NCBI GenBank assembly: GCA_905221215.1
Contig: CAJNCI010000005.1
Span: 43,795 to 107,794, forward strand
DNA: 64,000 nt
Source of the DNA: a bacterium
GTDB taxonomy: Bacteria; Bacillota; Bacilli; Lactobacillales; Streptococcaceae
Direction of reading: 5' to 3'
Shown: positions 15,822-26,025 of the stretch, piece after piece
Layout: the number at the start of each line of letters is the position of its first letter
Numbering within the stretch: position 1 is the first letter of the stretch
Notes under the pieces: model-generated
What the model was told of the DNA's origin: nothing
What the model saw: the letters and a program-made list of their open reading frames with translations, nothing else
Database searches by the model: none
Translations under genes and position numbers: made by a program

Positions 15822-16364
15822 ATGAAATTAAATATTCAAGAGATTCGCAAGCAGTCTGAAGGCTTGCATTTTGAACAAAGTTTAGACCTAGCCGCAGACC
15901 TGCATGCACGTAATCAAGAAATTTTAGATGTAAAAGATATCCTTGCAGTTGGGAAAGTACAATACGAAGACCGTATGTATTTCTTAGATTATCAGTTATC
16001 TTATACCATTGTCCTTGCTTCAAGTCGCAGTATGGAGCCAGTTGAGCTAGTTGAATCTTATCCAGTCACAGAAGTTTTTATGGAAGGCGCAACCAACCAG
16101 CTAGATCAAGAAGTTCTAGATGATGACTTGGTCTTGCCTATCGAAAATGGAGAACTTGACCTTGCTGAGAGCGTGTCAGACAATATCCTGCTCAATATCC
16201 CTATTAAGGTCTTGACAGCTGAAGAAGAGGCTGGTCAAGGATTTGTGTCAGGAAATGACTGGCAAATCATGACTGAGGAAGAATACCAAGCTCAACAAGC
16301 AGTCAAGAAAGAAGAAAACAGTCCTTTTGCTGGCTTGCAAGGACTATTTGACGGAGACGAATAA
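15822..16364 (+). CDS. DUF177/YceD family protein
   Basis: This 180-residue acidic protein belongs to the YceD (DUF177) family, which in many bacteria lies next to rpmF and has been tied to 23S rRNA processing. Here it is followed by nth instead. The conserved core (residues 45-140) includes VGKVQYEDRMYFLDYQLS and the hydrophobic pattern LLNIPIKVLT. The region from 150 on is Glu/Gln rich and probably flexible. The ATG has a GGAGG site. The last base of its stop codon is the first base of the nth start, so the two are translationally coupled. Confidence 0.8.
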   Translation: MKLNIQEIRKQSEGLHFEQSLDLAADLHARNQEILDVKDILAVGKVQYEDRMYFLDYQLSYTIVLASSRSMEPVELVESYPVTEVFMEGATNQLDQEVLDDDLVLPIENGELDLAESVSDNILLNIPIKVLTAEEEAGQGFVSGNDWQIMTEEEYQAQQAVKKEENSPFAGLQGLFDGDE

Positions 16365-16993
16365 TGGTCTTGTCAAAAAAACGAGCACGAAAGGTGCTAG
16401 AAGAAATCATTGCCCTCTTCCCAGATGCCAAGCCCAGTCTTGATTTTACCAATCATTTTGAACTCTTGGTTGCGGTCATGTTGTCAGCTCAGACGACGGA
16501 TGCAGCGGTAAATAAGGCCACACCAGGTCTCTTTGCGGCCTTTCCAACGCCCCAAGCCATGTCTGTGGCGACAGAGAATGAGATTGCTTCGCACATTTCT
16601 CGTCTGGGACTGTATCGAAATAAGGCTAAATTCCTTAAAAAATGTGCCCAACAACTATTAGATGATTTTGATGGTCAAGTACCTCAGACTCGAGAGGAAT
16701 TAGAAAGTCTGGCAGGTGTTGGTCGCAAGACAGCCAATGTTGTCATGAGTGTGGGTTTTGGGATTCCAGCTTTTGCAGTGGATACTCATGTGGAGCGTAT
16801 TTGTAAGCACCACGATATTGTCAAAAAATCAGCGACACCGCTTGAGGTGGAAAAGCGAGTCATGGATATCTTGCCACCAGAGCAGTGGTTAGCAGCTCAT
16901 CAGGCCATGATTTATTTTGGAAGAGCCATTTGTCATCCTAAAAATCCAGAGTGTGACCAGTACCCACAGTTATATGACTTTAGCAATTTATAA
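16364..16993 (+). CDS. nth: Endonuclease III (DNA glycosylase/AP lyase)
   Basis: This base-excision repair enzyme for oxidised pyrimidines has 209 residues. It contains the helix-hairpin-helix LAGVGRKTANVV with the catalytic lysine near residue 120 and the catalytic aspartate in AVDTHVER near 138, matching the numbering of the E. coli enzyme. The C-terminal iron-sulfur motif is broken: only the first two cysteines (CHPKNPEC) remain, the third position is Tyr and the fourth is absent. The fold should therefore work without a 4Fe-4S cluster. Confidence 0.95.
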   Translation: MVLSKKRARKVLEEIIALFPDAKPSLDFTNHFELLVAVMLSAQTTDAAVNKATPGLFAAFPTPQAMSVATENEIASHISRLGLYRNKAKFLKKCAQQLLDDFDGQVPQTREELESLAGVGRKTANVVMSVGFGIPAFAVDTHVERICKHHDIVKKSATPLEVEKRVMDILPPEQWLAAHQAMIYFGRAICHPKNPECDQYPQLYDFSNL

Positions 16994-17016
16994 GATGGTA
17001 CATTGAAAGTTTTTGC

Positions 17017-17725
<709 letters not shown>

Positions 17726-17743
17726 AAAGCTAAAGGAGTAGCC

Positions 17744-18667
17744 ATGTCAGAAAATCAACAAGCATTGAACCATGTGGTGTCCATGGAAGACCTCACTGTT
17801 GATCAAGTCATGAAATTGATCAAGCGAGGGATTGAGTTTAAAAACGGAGCCCAGCTTCCTTATGAAGATCATCCGATTGTTTCCAATCTTTTCTTTGAGG
17901 ATTCTACACGGACGCATAAGTCCTTTGAAGTGGCAGAGATTAAACTGGGATTGGAACGACTTGACTTTGATGTGAAGACTAGTTCGGTCAATAAGGGTGA
18001 GACACTCTATGATACCATTTTGACCCTATCTGCTCTAGGAGTGGATGTCTGTGTGATTCGCCACCCAGAGGTCGACTACTACAGAGAATTGATTGCAAGT
18101 CCGACGATTACGACTTCCATTATCAATGGTGGAGACGGTTCGGGACAACATCCTAGCCAGAGCTTGCTTGATTTGATGACCATTTATGAGGAATTTGGTC
18201 ACTTTGAGGGTCTCAAGGTTGCTATTGCAGGTGACTTGGACCACTCACGTGTTGCCAAATCCAATATGCAGATTTTGAAACGCTTGGGAGCTGAACTTTT
18301 CTTTGCAGGACCTGAGGAATGGAGAAGTCAAGAGTTTGCAGACTATGGACAGTTTGTAACCATTGATGAAATCATTGATCAGGTGGATGTCATGATGTTT
18401 CTCCGTGTGCAACATGAACGTCATGATAGTGGTACAGTTTTTTCAAAAGAAGACTACCATGCCCAACATGGCTTGACACAAGAACGTTACGATCGCTTAA
18501 AAGAAACAGCAATCCTCATGCACCCAGCTCCAGTCAATCGTGATGTAGAAATCGCAGACCACTTGGTTGAAGCACCAAAATCACGGATTGTCCAACAAAT
18601 GACCAATGGTGTCTTTGTTCGAATGGCAATCTTAGAATCCGTACTGGCGAGTAGAAACGCCAACTAA
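17744..18667 (+). CDS. pyrB: Aspartate carbamoyltransferase catalytic chain
   Basis: This enzyme carries out the committed step of pyrimidine synthesis: carbamoyl phosphate plus aspartate to carbamoyl aspartate. The 307 residues include [13 protein letters not shown] (residues 49-61, the STRT carbamoyl-phosphate loop), [15 protein letters not shown] near 140 and [10 protein letters not shown] near 263. There is no regulatory pyrI, as usual in Firmicutes. AAAGGAG precedes the ATG. It is the second gene of pyrR-pyrB-carA-carB. Confidence 0.98.
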   Translation: MSENQQALNHVVSMEDLTVDQVMKLIKRGIEFKNGAQLPYEDHPIVSNLFFEDSTRTHKSFEVAEIKLGLERLDFDVKTSSVNKGETLYDTILTLSALGVDVCVIRHPEVDYYRELIASPTITTSIINGGDGSGQHPSQSLLDLMTIYEEFGHFEGLKVAIAGDLDHSRVAKSNMQILKRLGAELFFAGPEEWRSQEFADYGQFVTIDEIIDQVDVMMFLRVQHERHDSGTVFSKEDYHAQHGLTQERYDRLKETAILMHPAPVNRDVEIADHLVEAPKSRIVQQMTNGVFVRMAILESVLASRNAN

Positions 18668-18716
18668 AACACAAGACGTTAAAAGACGCCAGTGAGCGTC
18701 CACGAGAGGTGAGAAT

Positions 18717-19796
18717 ATGACAAAAAGACTTCTAGTATTAGAAGATGGCACAGTTTTTGAAGGCAAGGCCTTCGGAGCAGATATTGATGTAACAGGCGAA
18801 ATCGTCTTTAATACAGGGATGACTGGCTACCAAGAATCCATTACAGACCAGTCTTATAATGGACAAATCTTGACCTTTACTTATCCTTTGGTAGGAAATT
18901 ATGGAATTAACCGTGATGATTACGAATCCATTATTCCAACTTGTAAGGGAGTCGTTGTTTTCGAAGAAGCACGTAGAGCAAGCAACTGGCGAAATCAAAT
19001 GACGCTGGATGAATTTTTGAAAGCCAAGAAAATTCCAGGTATTTCAGGAATTGATACACGTGCTCTTACCAAGATTATCCGTAAGCATGGTACTATGCGT
19101 GCAACCTTGACCCATGTTGGGGACAGTATGGACCATGTGACGGACCAGCTCCAAGCGACAGTCTTGCCGACAGACAATATTAAGCAGGTTTCTACTAAAA
19201 CTTCATATCCAGCTCCAGGAGTTGGTTTAAGCGTGGTGCTAGTGGACTTTGGTCTCAAGCACTCAATTCTACGTGAACTTTCTAAGCGTAACTGTAACGT
19301 GACCGTTGTTCCTTATTCGACAACGGCAGAAGAAATTCTTCACCTTAATCCTGACGGAGTTATGTTGTCAAATGGTCCTGGTAACCCAGAAGATGTTCCC
19401 CAAGCACTGGACATGATTCGTGGTGTGCAAGGAAAAATTCCAATCTTTGGTATTTGTATGGGGCATCAACTCTTTGCCATGGCAAACGGGGCTAAGACTT
19501 ACAAGATGAAATTTGGTCACCGTGGATTTAACCATGCAGTACGTGAAATTGCTACAGGACGTGTAGACTTTACTAGCCAGAACCATGGTTATGCAGTTAG
19601 CCGTGAGGATTTGCCAGAGCACTTGATTATCACTCATGAAGAAATCAATGACAAGTCAGTTGAAGGTGTGCGTCACAGATACCAACCTGCTTTCTCTGTC
19701 CAATATCATCCAGATGCAGCCCCTGGTCCACACGACGCAAGCTACCTATTTGACGAGTTTATCGAGATGATGGAAGCTTTTAAACAATCAAATTAA
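18717..19796 (+). CDS. carA: Carbamoyl-phosphate synthase small (glutaminase) subunit
   Basis: This subunit hydrolyses glutamine and passes ammonia to CarB. It has 359 residues: an N-terminal CPSase-specific domain (1-150) and a class I amidotransferase domain with the nucleophile cysteine in FGICMGHQL near 247 and the His-Glu side in [11 protein letters not shown] near 330. GAGAGGTGAG precedes the ATG. Unusually, a 448-base structured gap separates it from carB. Confidence 0.98.
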   Translation: MTKRLLVLEDGTVFEGKAFGADIDVTGEIVFNTGMTGYQESITDQSYNGQILTFTYPLVGNYGINRDDYESIIPTCKGVVVFEEARRASNWRNQMTLDEFLKAKKIPGISGIDTRALTKIIRKHGTMRATLTHVGDSMDHVTDQLQATVLPTDNIKQVSTKTSYPAPGVGLSVVLVDFGLKHSILRELSKRNCNVTVVPYSTTAEEILHLNPDGVMLSNGPGNPEDVPQALDMIRGVQGKIPIFGICMGHQLFAMANGAKTYKMKFGHRGFNHAVREIATGRVDFTSQNHGYAVSREDLPEHLIITHEEINDKSVEGVRHRYQPAFSVQYHPDAAPGPHDASYLFDEFIEMMEAFKQSN

Positions 19797-20244
19797 GAAC
19801 GAGTAAAAGCTCGTCGGAGAATTTATGTAACTGAACACGGACGGAAAGCTCGGAATTTAGAGAAACCAACCTGGATTGTCAATACTTCCTTGGTTTCCTA
19901 AAATTCAATCGCTTTCTATTCGTCCTTTGTATCTTATTTAATGACAACCCGAGAGTTGTCGAATAGAAAGGCAGGTCGTTTCTTTTGGTCGCTATCAGGC
20001 GAACTAAAAACTTCCTGCACTAGATTTTTTATCGAAAAATATCGTTTCTCTAAAAAATCGTCGGAGAATTTATTTAATGGCAACCCGAGAGTTGCCGAAT
20101 AGAAAGGAGAAGGGTGGTCCGTATTTGCTAAACTGAATACGGGCTACGGACTGTGCTAAAAAGATAGTTATTCCTAGAACTGATAGTTCTGCGTCATAAC
20201 TCCTATTTTAGCTTTGTCCGCTTGACGCCCTTAATATCTTATAA
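19797..20244 (+). other. Structured carA-carB intergenic region with repeated hairpins and short ORFs
   Basis: This gap contains two copies of a 41-base repeat (19934-19974 and 20070-20110). Each bears a 6-bp hairpin with a CCGAGA loop: GACAAC/GTTGTC at 19943-19960 and GGCAAC/GTTGCC at 20079-20096. The base pair that differs is changed on both sides. A partial third copy of the preceding stretch (CGTCGGAGAATTTAT) is at 19812. Further hairpins lie at 20117-20155 (two competing pairings) and a nested AGTTAT/ATAACT with AGAACT/AGTTCT at about 20165-20200. Short ORFs start in each repeat: 53 codons (19941-20102), and 19 codons (20077-20136) with a CGGAGA site. Confidence 0.6.
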
Positions 20245-23200
20245 ATGCCTAAACGTACTGATATTCAAAAAATTATGGTGATTGGTTCTGGTCCGATTAT
20301 TATTGGTCAGGCTGCTGAGTTTGACTACGCTGGGACCCAGGCTTGCTTGTCATTGAAAGAGGAAGGTTATGAGGTTGTCTTAGTTAACTCAAACCCTGCC
20401 ACCATCATGACGGATAAGGAAATTGCGGACAAGGTCTACATCGAACCGATTACGCTTGAGTTTGTGACGCGTATTCTTCGTAAGGAGCGTCCAGATGCCT
20501 TGCTACCCACACTCGGTGGTCAAACAGGGCTCAACATGGCCATGGAATTGTCTAAAAACGGCATTCTAGATGAGCTCGGTGTCGAACTTCTGGGAACTAA
20601 ATTATCTGCCATTGACCAAGCTGAGGATCGTGACCTCTTTAAACAATTGATGGAAGAATTGAACCAACCAATTCCAGAGTCTGAAATTGTCAATACAGTA
20701 GAAGAAGCAGTTGCCTTTGCAGCGACAATTGGTTACCCAGTCATTGTCCGTCCAGCCTTTACCCTAGGTGGTACTGGTGGCGGTATGTGTGCTAACGAGG
20801 AAGAATTGCGTGAAATTGCTGAAAATGGTTTGAAATTGTCACCTGTTACCCAATGTTTGATTGAACGTTCAATCGCAGGTTTCAAGGAAATTGAGTACGA
20901 AGTGATGCGTGACTCAGCTGACAATGCTTTGGTTGTTTGTAACATGGAAAACTTTGACCCAGTTGGGATTCACACAGGAGATTCTATTGTATTTGCCCCT
21001 GCGCAAACCATGTCCGACTATGAAAACCAAATGCTACGTGATGCGAGCTTGAGCATCATTCGTGCCCTCAAAATTGAAGGTGGATGTAACGTTCAGCTAG
21101 CTCTTGATCCACACAGCTTCAAGTACTATGTCATCGAAGTAAACCCACGTGTATCGCGTTCTTCAGCCCTTGCTTCTAAGGCGACAGGTTATCCGATTGC
21201 TAAGTTAGCTGCTAAGATTGCCGTTGGTTTGACCTTGGATGAGGTTATCAACCCAGTCACAGGTTCAACCTACGCCATGTTTGAGCCAGCCCTTGACTAC
21301 GTCGTTGCCAAGATTCCACGTTTCCCATTTGACAAGTTTGAAAAAGGTGAGCGTCGTCTTGGAACTCAGATGAAGGCAACTGGAGAAGTCATGGCGATTG
21401 GTCGTAACATTGAGGAATCTCTTCTTAAGGCTTGTCGCTCCCTTGAAATTGGGGTGCATCACAATGAAATGCCTGAACTTGCAGCAATTTCTGATGATGC
21501 CCTGATTGAAAAAGTTGTCAAAGCCCAAGATGACCGTCTCTTCTACGTATCAGAAGCCATTCGCCGTGGTTACACACCAGAAGAAATTGCTGAATTAACT
21601 AAGATTGATATCTTCTATCTGGATAAACTCTTGCATATCTTTGAAATTGAACAGGAGTTGGGAGCTCATCCACAAGATCTAGACGTTTTGAAAACTGCCA
21701 AACTTAATGGATTTTCAGACCGTAAGATTGCTGAACTCTGGGAAACGACAGCTGACCAAGTTCGCCAACTTCGTTTGGAAAACAAGATTGTCCCAGTTTA
21801 CAAGATGGTTGATACCTGTGCGGCAGAGTTCGACTCTGAAACACCATACTTCTATTCAACCTATGGATGGGAAAATGAATCTATCAAGTCTGATAAGGAA
21901 TCCGTCCTAGTTCTAGGTTCAGGTCCAATCCGTATCGGTCAAGGGGTTGAATTTGATTACGCAACCGTTCACTCTGTTAAGGCTATTCAGGCTGCTGGTT
22001 ATGAAGCTATTATCATGAACTCAAACCCAGAGACCGTTTCTACAGACTTCTCTGTGTCTGACAAGCTCTACTTTGAGCCATTGACTTTCGAAGATGTTAT
22101 GAATGTCATTGACCTTGAGCAACCAAAAGGAGTTATCGTTCAGTTTGGTGGTCAAACAGCCATCAACCTAGCTGAACCACTGGCAAAAGCAGGTGTGACC
22201 ATCCTTGGAACACAGGTTGCTGACTTGGATCGGGCTGAAGACCGTGACCTCTTTGAGCAAGCTCTCAAAGACTTAGATATTCCACAGCCACCTGGTCAAA
22301 CGGCCACCAATGAAGAAGAAGCAGTTCTTGCAGCTCGCAAGATTGGCTTCCCAGTTCTTGTCCGCCCATCTTATGTACTTGGTGGACGTGCTATGGAAAT
22401 CGTCGAAAACGAAGAAGACCTTCGTTCTTACATGCGAACTGCTGTTAAGGCTAGCCCAGATCACCCAGTTCTTGTTGACTCTTACATCGTTGGGCAAGAG
22501 TGTGAAGTTGATGCCATCTCAGATGGAGAAAATGTTCTCATCCCTGGTATCATGGAGCATATCGAACGTGCCGGTGTTCACTCAGGTGACTCAATGGCCG
22601 TTTATCCTCCACAAACCTTGTCTCAAAAGGTGCAAGAAACAATCGCAGACTATACTAAACGACTAGCAATCGGCCTTAACTGTCTTGGAATGATGAACAT
22701 CCAGTTTGTTATCAAGGATGAAAAAGTCTACGTTATTGAGGTCAATCCACGTGCCAGCCGTACGGTTCCATTCCTTTCTAAGGTAACCAATATTCCTATG
22801 GCTCAGGTAGCGACTAAGCTCATTCTTGGTCAAAAACTTGAAGAACTTGGCTACCAAGATGGACTTTACCCTGAAAGTACTCGTGTTCATATCAAGGCGC
22901 CTGTCTTCTCCTTTACAAAACTAGCTAAGGTAGACAGCTTGCTCGGTCCTGAAATGAAGTCAACAGGGGAAGTTATGGGTTCTGATACTACTTTGGAAAA
23001 AGCCCTCTATAAAGCCTTTGAAGCTTCTTACCTACACTTGCCAACCTTTGGGAATGTTGTATTTACCATCGCTGATGATGCAAAAGAAGAAGCCTTGGAC
23101 TTGGCTCGTCGTTTCCAAAATATTGGCTATGGAATCCTCGCGACAGAAGGGACAGCAGCCTTCTTTGCTAGTCATGGCCTGCAAGCCCAACCTGTTGGTA

Positions 23201-23421
23201 AGATTGGTGATGATGATCAGGATATCCCAAGCTTTGTTCGCAAAGGAAGAATCCAAGCTATCATTAATACAGTGGGAACCAAACGTACTGCTGACGAAGA
23301 TGGTGAGCAAATCCGTCGTTCAGCCATTGAACACGGTGTGCCACTCTTTACAGCCCTAGATACAGCTAATGCCATGCTCAAAGTGCTGGAAAGTCGTAGC
23401 TTTGTCACAGAAGCAATCTAG
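20245..23421 (+). CDS. carB: Carbamoyl-phosphate synthase large subunit
   Basis: This makes carbamoyl phosphate from bicarbonate, ammonia and two ATP. Its 1058 residues form two homologous ATP-grasp halves (about 1-400 and 550-935). Each half begins with a GSGPI(I/R)IGQ(A/G)xEFDYA motif, and the segments ending in VIEVNPR are the metal-binding parts. An oligomerisation domain lies between the halves and an MGS-like allosteric domain at the end (about 940-1058). The ATG at 20245 gives the conserved [17 protein letters not shown] start but has no evident Shine-Dalgarno, unlike every other gene of this operon. Confidence 0.97.
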   Translation: MPKRTDIQKIMVIGSGPIIIGQAAEFDYAGTQACLSLKEEGYEVVLVNSNPATIMTDKEIADKVYIEPITLEFVTRILRKERPDALLPTLGGQTGLNMAMELSKNGILDELGVELLGTKLSAIDQAEDRDLFKQLMEELNQPIPESEIVNTVEEAVAFAATIGYPVIVRPAFTLGGTGGGMCANEEELREIAENGLKLSPVTQCLIERSIAGFKEIEYEVMRDSADNALVVCNMENFDPVGIHTGDSIVFAPAQTMSDYENQMLRDASLSIIRALKIEGGCNVQLALDPHSFKYYVIEVNPRVSRSSALASKATGYPIAKLAAKIAVGLTLDEVINPVTGSTYAMFEPALDYVVAKIPRFPFDKFEKGERRLGTQMKATGEVMAIGRNIEESLLKACRSLEIGVHHNEMPELAAISDDALIEKVVKAQDDRLFYVSEAIRRGYTPEEIAELTKIDIFYLDKLLHIFEIEQELGAHPQDLDVLKTAKLNGFSDRKIAELWETTADQVRQLRLENKIVPVYKMVDTCAAEFDSETPYFYSTYGWENESIKSDKESVLVLGSGPIRIGQGVEFDYATVHSVKAIQAAGYEAIIMNSNPETVSTDFSVSDKLYFEPLTFEDVMNVIDLEQPKGVIVQFGGQTAINLAEPLAKAGVTILGTQVADLDRAEDRDLFEQALKDLDIPQPPGQTATNEEEAVLAARKIGFPVLVRPSYVLGGRAMEIVENEEDLRSYMRTAVKASPDHPVLVDSYIVGQECEVDAISDGENVLIPGIMEHIERAGVHSGDSMAVYPPQTLSQKVQETIADYTKRLAIGLNCLGMMNIQFVIKDEKVYVIEVNPRASRTVPFLSKVTNIPMAQVATKLILGQKLEELGYQDGLYPESTRVHIKAPVFSFTKLAKVDSLLGPEMKSTGEVMGSDTTLEKALYKAFEASYLHLPTFGNVVFTIADDAKEEALDLARRFQNIGYGILATEGTAAFFASHGLQAQPVGKIGDDDQDIPSFVRKGRIQAIINTVGTKRTADEDGEQIRRSAIEHGVPLFTALDTANAMLKVLESRSFVTEAI

Positions 23422-23446
23422 TTGAGAAAAATTTTTCACAGTTTTA

Positions 23447-23475
23447 AAGCCAGCGTCAGAAATCGCTGGCTTTTA
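23447..23475 (+). terminator. Terminator of the pyr operon
   Basis: AGCCAGCG (23448-23455) pairs with CGCTGGCT (23464-23471) and is followed by TTT. Confidence 0.8.
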
Positions 23476-23514
23476 CAATACAGATATTGCATATTTGAAC
23501 CATCATTCTTTCCT

Positions 23515-23542
23515 TAAGAATCATTCTAAATTGTGATATAAT
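23515..23542 (+). promoter_or_regulatory. PerR-like operator and promoter of mntH
   Basis: TAAGAATCATTCTAA (23515-23529) is a near-perfect 7-1-7 palindrome matching the PerR/Fur-type consensus TTATAATNATTATAA in form. It lies directly upstream of an extended -10, TGATATAAT (TATAAT at 23537-23542). A repressor bound there would cover the -35 region. Confidence 0.6.
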
Positions 23543-23624
23543 AAGGAAGAATTGGAAATGGAAAACTATTTTCATTATATTTTCAAAAACTCCATTAAGA
23601 AAATAGGTAAAGACAGATTAGAAA

Positions 23625-24971
23625 GTGAATATTCCTATGTCTTCTTACAAAAAGGTCTCTCTTTCTGAGATCAATCAATCTATTGAAACTCCTAATAACA
23701 ATCATTTTTGGCAAAATCTAAAAGCATTTTTAGGACCTGGCGCTCTTGTAGCAGTTGGTTATATGGACCCTGGGAACTGGATTACCAGTGTAGTTGGTGG
23801 CGCTTCTTACAAGTATAGTCTCTTATTTGTTATTTTGATTTCATCCATCATTGCCATGCAGCTGCAACAGATGGCTGGAAAGCTCGGTATCGTGACTAGG
23901 ATGGATCTAGCGCAGGAAACAGCTCATCATGCTCCCAAGTGGCTTCGCTATAGTCTATGGGTGATTTTAGAATTAGCTTTAATGGCGACAGACTTGGCTG
24001 AAGTTTTAGGTTCAGCGATTGCCTTAAATCTTTTGTTTAAAATACCGATTATGGTCGCTATTCTCTTAACCGTTTTGGATGTATTTCTTTTGTTGTTGTT
24101 GATGAAATTTGGTTTCAAAAAAATTGAAGCCATTGTTACGACCCTTATTTTAACCATATTGGCCATCTTTACCTATCTGGTGGCCTTATCTAGTCCAAAT
24201 ATTCAGGGTATTTTTGGTGGCTATTTACCGACTCCAACATTATTTGAGACACCATTGCCAGGTCATGAAAGCCAATTAACCTTGGCTCTAGGGATTGTAG
24301 GAGCGACAGTCATGCCTCATAATCTTTATCTTCATTCATCCCTATCGCAAACAAGGAAAATCAATCACAAAGATAAGAAGAACGTCCGAAAAGCAGTGCG
24401 CTTTATGACCTGGGATTCAAATCTTCAGTTGTCCTTAGCCTTTATTGTCAATTCCTTGCTTCTTATTTTAGGGGCATCCCTCTTTTTTGGTCATGCATCT
24501 GAAATTTCGGCATTCTCCCAAATGTACAATGCTTTACAGGATTCGACAATAGCAGGAGCGATAGCCAGCTCAACTCTGTCAACTTTATTTGCTTTAGCTC
24601 TTTTAGCAAGTGGACAAAATTCGACCATTACAGGCACCTTGACAGGACAGATTGTCATGGAAGGTTTCTTGCATCTGAAATTACCTCAGTGGATTATCCG
24701 TATCGGTACACGTATTTTTGCCTTGCTACCTGTTATCATAGTCGCCGTCTTATTTGGACATCAAGAAAAGACCTTGGATCAGTTATTGGTCTATTCACAG
24801 GTATTTCTTTCAATCGCTCTTCCGTTTTCAATCTTTCCTTTAATTTATTTGACATCTAAGAAGTCACTAATGGGAGAATTTACCAATGCCAAGTGGAACA
24901 CAATCCTAGGTTACGCAGTTGCAATTGTCTTAACCATTCTTAATATCAAACTTCTTTTCGATATTTTTTAA
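23625..24971 (+). CDS. mntH: Nramp-type Mn2+/Fe2+ transporter
   Basis: This 448-residue proton-coupled divalent metal importer has about 11 membrane segments. The metal-binding motifs are intact: DPGN (48-51) in the first helix and MPHNLYLHSS (about 229-238) in the sixth. I use the GTG at 23625, though an ATG four codons later is possible and neither has a strong ribosome site. It is a single-gene unit between the pyr operon and licD2, with its own promoter under a PerR-like box, and its placement suggests insertion between core blocks. Confidence 0.9.
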   Translation: MNIPMSSYKKVSLSEINQSIETPNNNHFWQNLKAFLGPGALVAVGYMDPGNWITSVVGGASYKYSLLFVILISSIIAMQLQQMAGKLGIVTRMDLAQETAHHAPKWLRYSLWVILELALMATDLAEVLGSAIALNLLFKIPIMVAILLTVLDVFLLLLLMKFGFKKIEAIVTTLILTILAIFTYLVALSSPNIQGIFGGYLPTPTLFETPLPGHESQLTLALGIVGATVMPHNLYLHSSLSQTRKINHKDKKNVRKAVRFMTWDSNLQLSLAFIVNSLLLILGASLFFGHASEISAFSQMYNALQDSTIAGAIASSTLSTLFALALLASGQNSTITGTLTGQIVMEGFLHLKLPQWIIRIGTRIFALLPVIIVAVLFGHQEKTLDQLLVYSQVFLSIALPFSIFPLIYLTSKKSLMGEFTNAKWNTILGYAVAIVLTILNIKLLFDIF

Positions 24972-25084
24972 ACTTGTTTAAATTAGGTCTTAAGTATTAG
25001 CTTGAAGATTGAAAAAGTGATAATAGTAGTGGTTGGTTTATGAAATGAAGTACTAAAAAGAGGTTGGGGAAAAACTCAATTTCA

Positions 25085-25170
25085 GTAGAAAATGAAGTAA
25101 ATCTTCCCACAATAAAACGCATAGTATCAAGTTTTTTCATACCTGATATTATGCGTTTTTTTGATTTTAA
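25085..25170. repeat. Dispersed terminator-bearing repeat, copy 2
   Basis: AAAACGCATAGTATCA (25114-25129) pairs with TGATATTATGCGTTTT (25144-25159). The element matches copy 1 at 9826-9910, including the flanking AGAAAATGAAGTAA and TTTTGATTTTAA. The stem differs by one base pair changed on both sides (T-A in copy 1, C-G here). It again sits between convergent genes, mntH and licD2. Confidence 0.8.
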
Positions 25171-25214
25171 AGACTTTTCTCCCAGCATCTCTGTAGTTTA
25201 TATGACGTCCTCAA

Positions 25215-26024
25215 TCAGCTTTTACGATAAGCTTTAATACTATGACTATACCATTCTTGCATTTCTTTTGATGGTGGTGTCATATAATCGCCATACATCT
25301 GGGTTAAAAATTGGTCATATTTTTTAGGAACAGGCAACATACGGCCTTCAAACTCAGTTAAGATGAGTTCTTTAAAGGTATCAACTGGGAATACTTCTTT
25401 CATTCCTTCCTTACCAATCCCAATTCCTCCTTCATATTGAGGAGTGCTGGTTGCAGCATTCTTGACTAGCCGATCAATTTTCTTATAAAAGTAGCGAGGA
25501 TTGACAAAGCGGAGGGCGTACCAGCTACATAATCTTAGAAAATCTTTTAACTTGCTGTCACCGTGAACCGCGCGTGATTTTTTGATATAAGCCAGTTGAC
25601 GAAGGGCCACATACTTATAGCTCTTGCCGACAATGCTTAAATCTGTAAAGCGATCAATTGGGAAGACATCGATAAAGAGACTAGTGTCATGCCGCTTGTA
25701 CTTGACATGGTCTTCGATAACGGTAGATGTATCCAAAATAGATGCGAAATTATGGAAGTACCAAGAAGAGGTATCGTAGGAAAGAACCTTGTAGCGAGGG
25801 TGATTTTCTTCCTCAATAATCTTCAATAAACGTTCATAATCTTCACGATATAGAGAAATATCAATATCATCATCCCAAGGAATCATACCTTTGTGGCGGA
25901 TAGCTCCAAGCATGGTTCCATAACTGAGAAAATAAGGAATATTATGTTTTTTACAAGTCTCATCAATATAATCTAGCAGGGCTAGTTGGATTTCTTTAAT
26001 TTCTTCTTTTTCTAAATATTGCAT
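25215..26024 (-). CDS. licD2: Phosphocholine transferase LicD2
   Basis: This LicD-family enzyme transfers phosphocholine from CDP-choline to a GalNAc residue of teichoic acid. It has 269 residues, with the nucleotidyltransferase-like core GTMLGAIRHKGMIPWDDDID near 45-65; the DDDID acidic cluster binds metal. A second conserved part is GDYMTPPSKEMQEW near the end. I start at the ATG at 26024 with GGAGGA upstream. It overlaps the licD1 unit closely (one base between stop and start), so the two are coupled. The paralogue next door is clearly diverged. Confidence 0.9.
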   Translation of the reverse strand: MQYLEKEEIKEIQLALLDYIDETCKKHNIPYFLSYGTMLGAIRHKGMIPWDDDIDISLYREDYERLLKIIEEENHPRYKVLSYDTSSWYFHNFASILDTSTVIEDHVKYKRHDTSLFIDVFPIDRFTDLSIVGKSYKYVALRQLAYIKKSRAVHGDSKLKDFLRLCSWYALRFVNPRYFYKKIDRLVKNAATSTPQYEGGIGIGKEGMKEVFPVDTFKELILTEFEGRMLPVPKKYDQFLTQMYGDYMTPPSKEMQEWYSHSIKAYRKS

Positions 26025-26025
26025 C

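Noticed and set aside
19934..20110. Direct repeats between carA and carB as a CRISPR array
   Set aside because: Only two full copies, unequal spacing, no cas genes, and repeats carry hairpins in a leader-like context.
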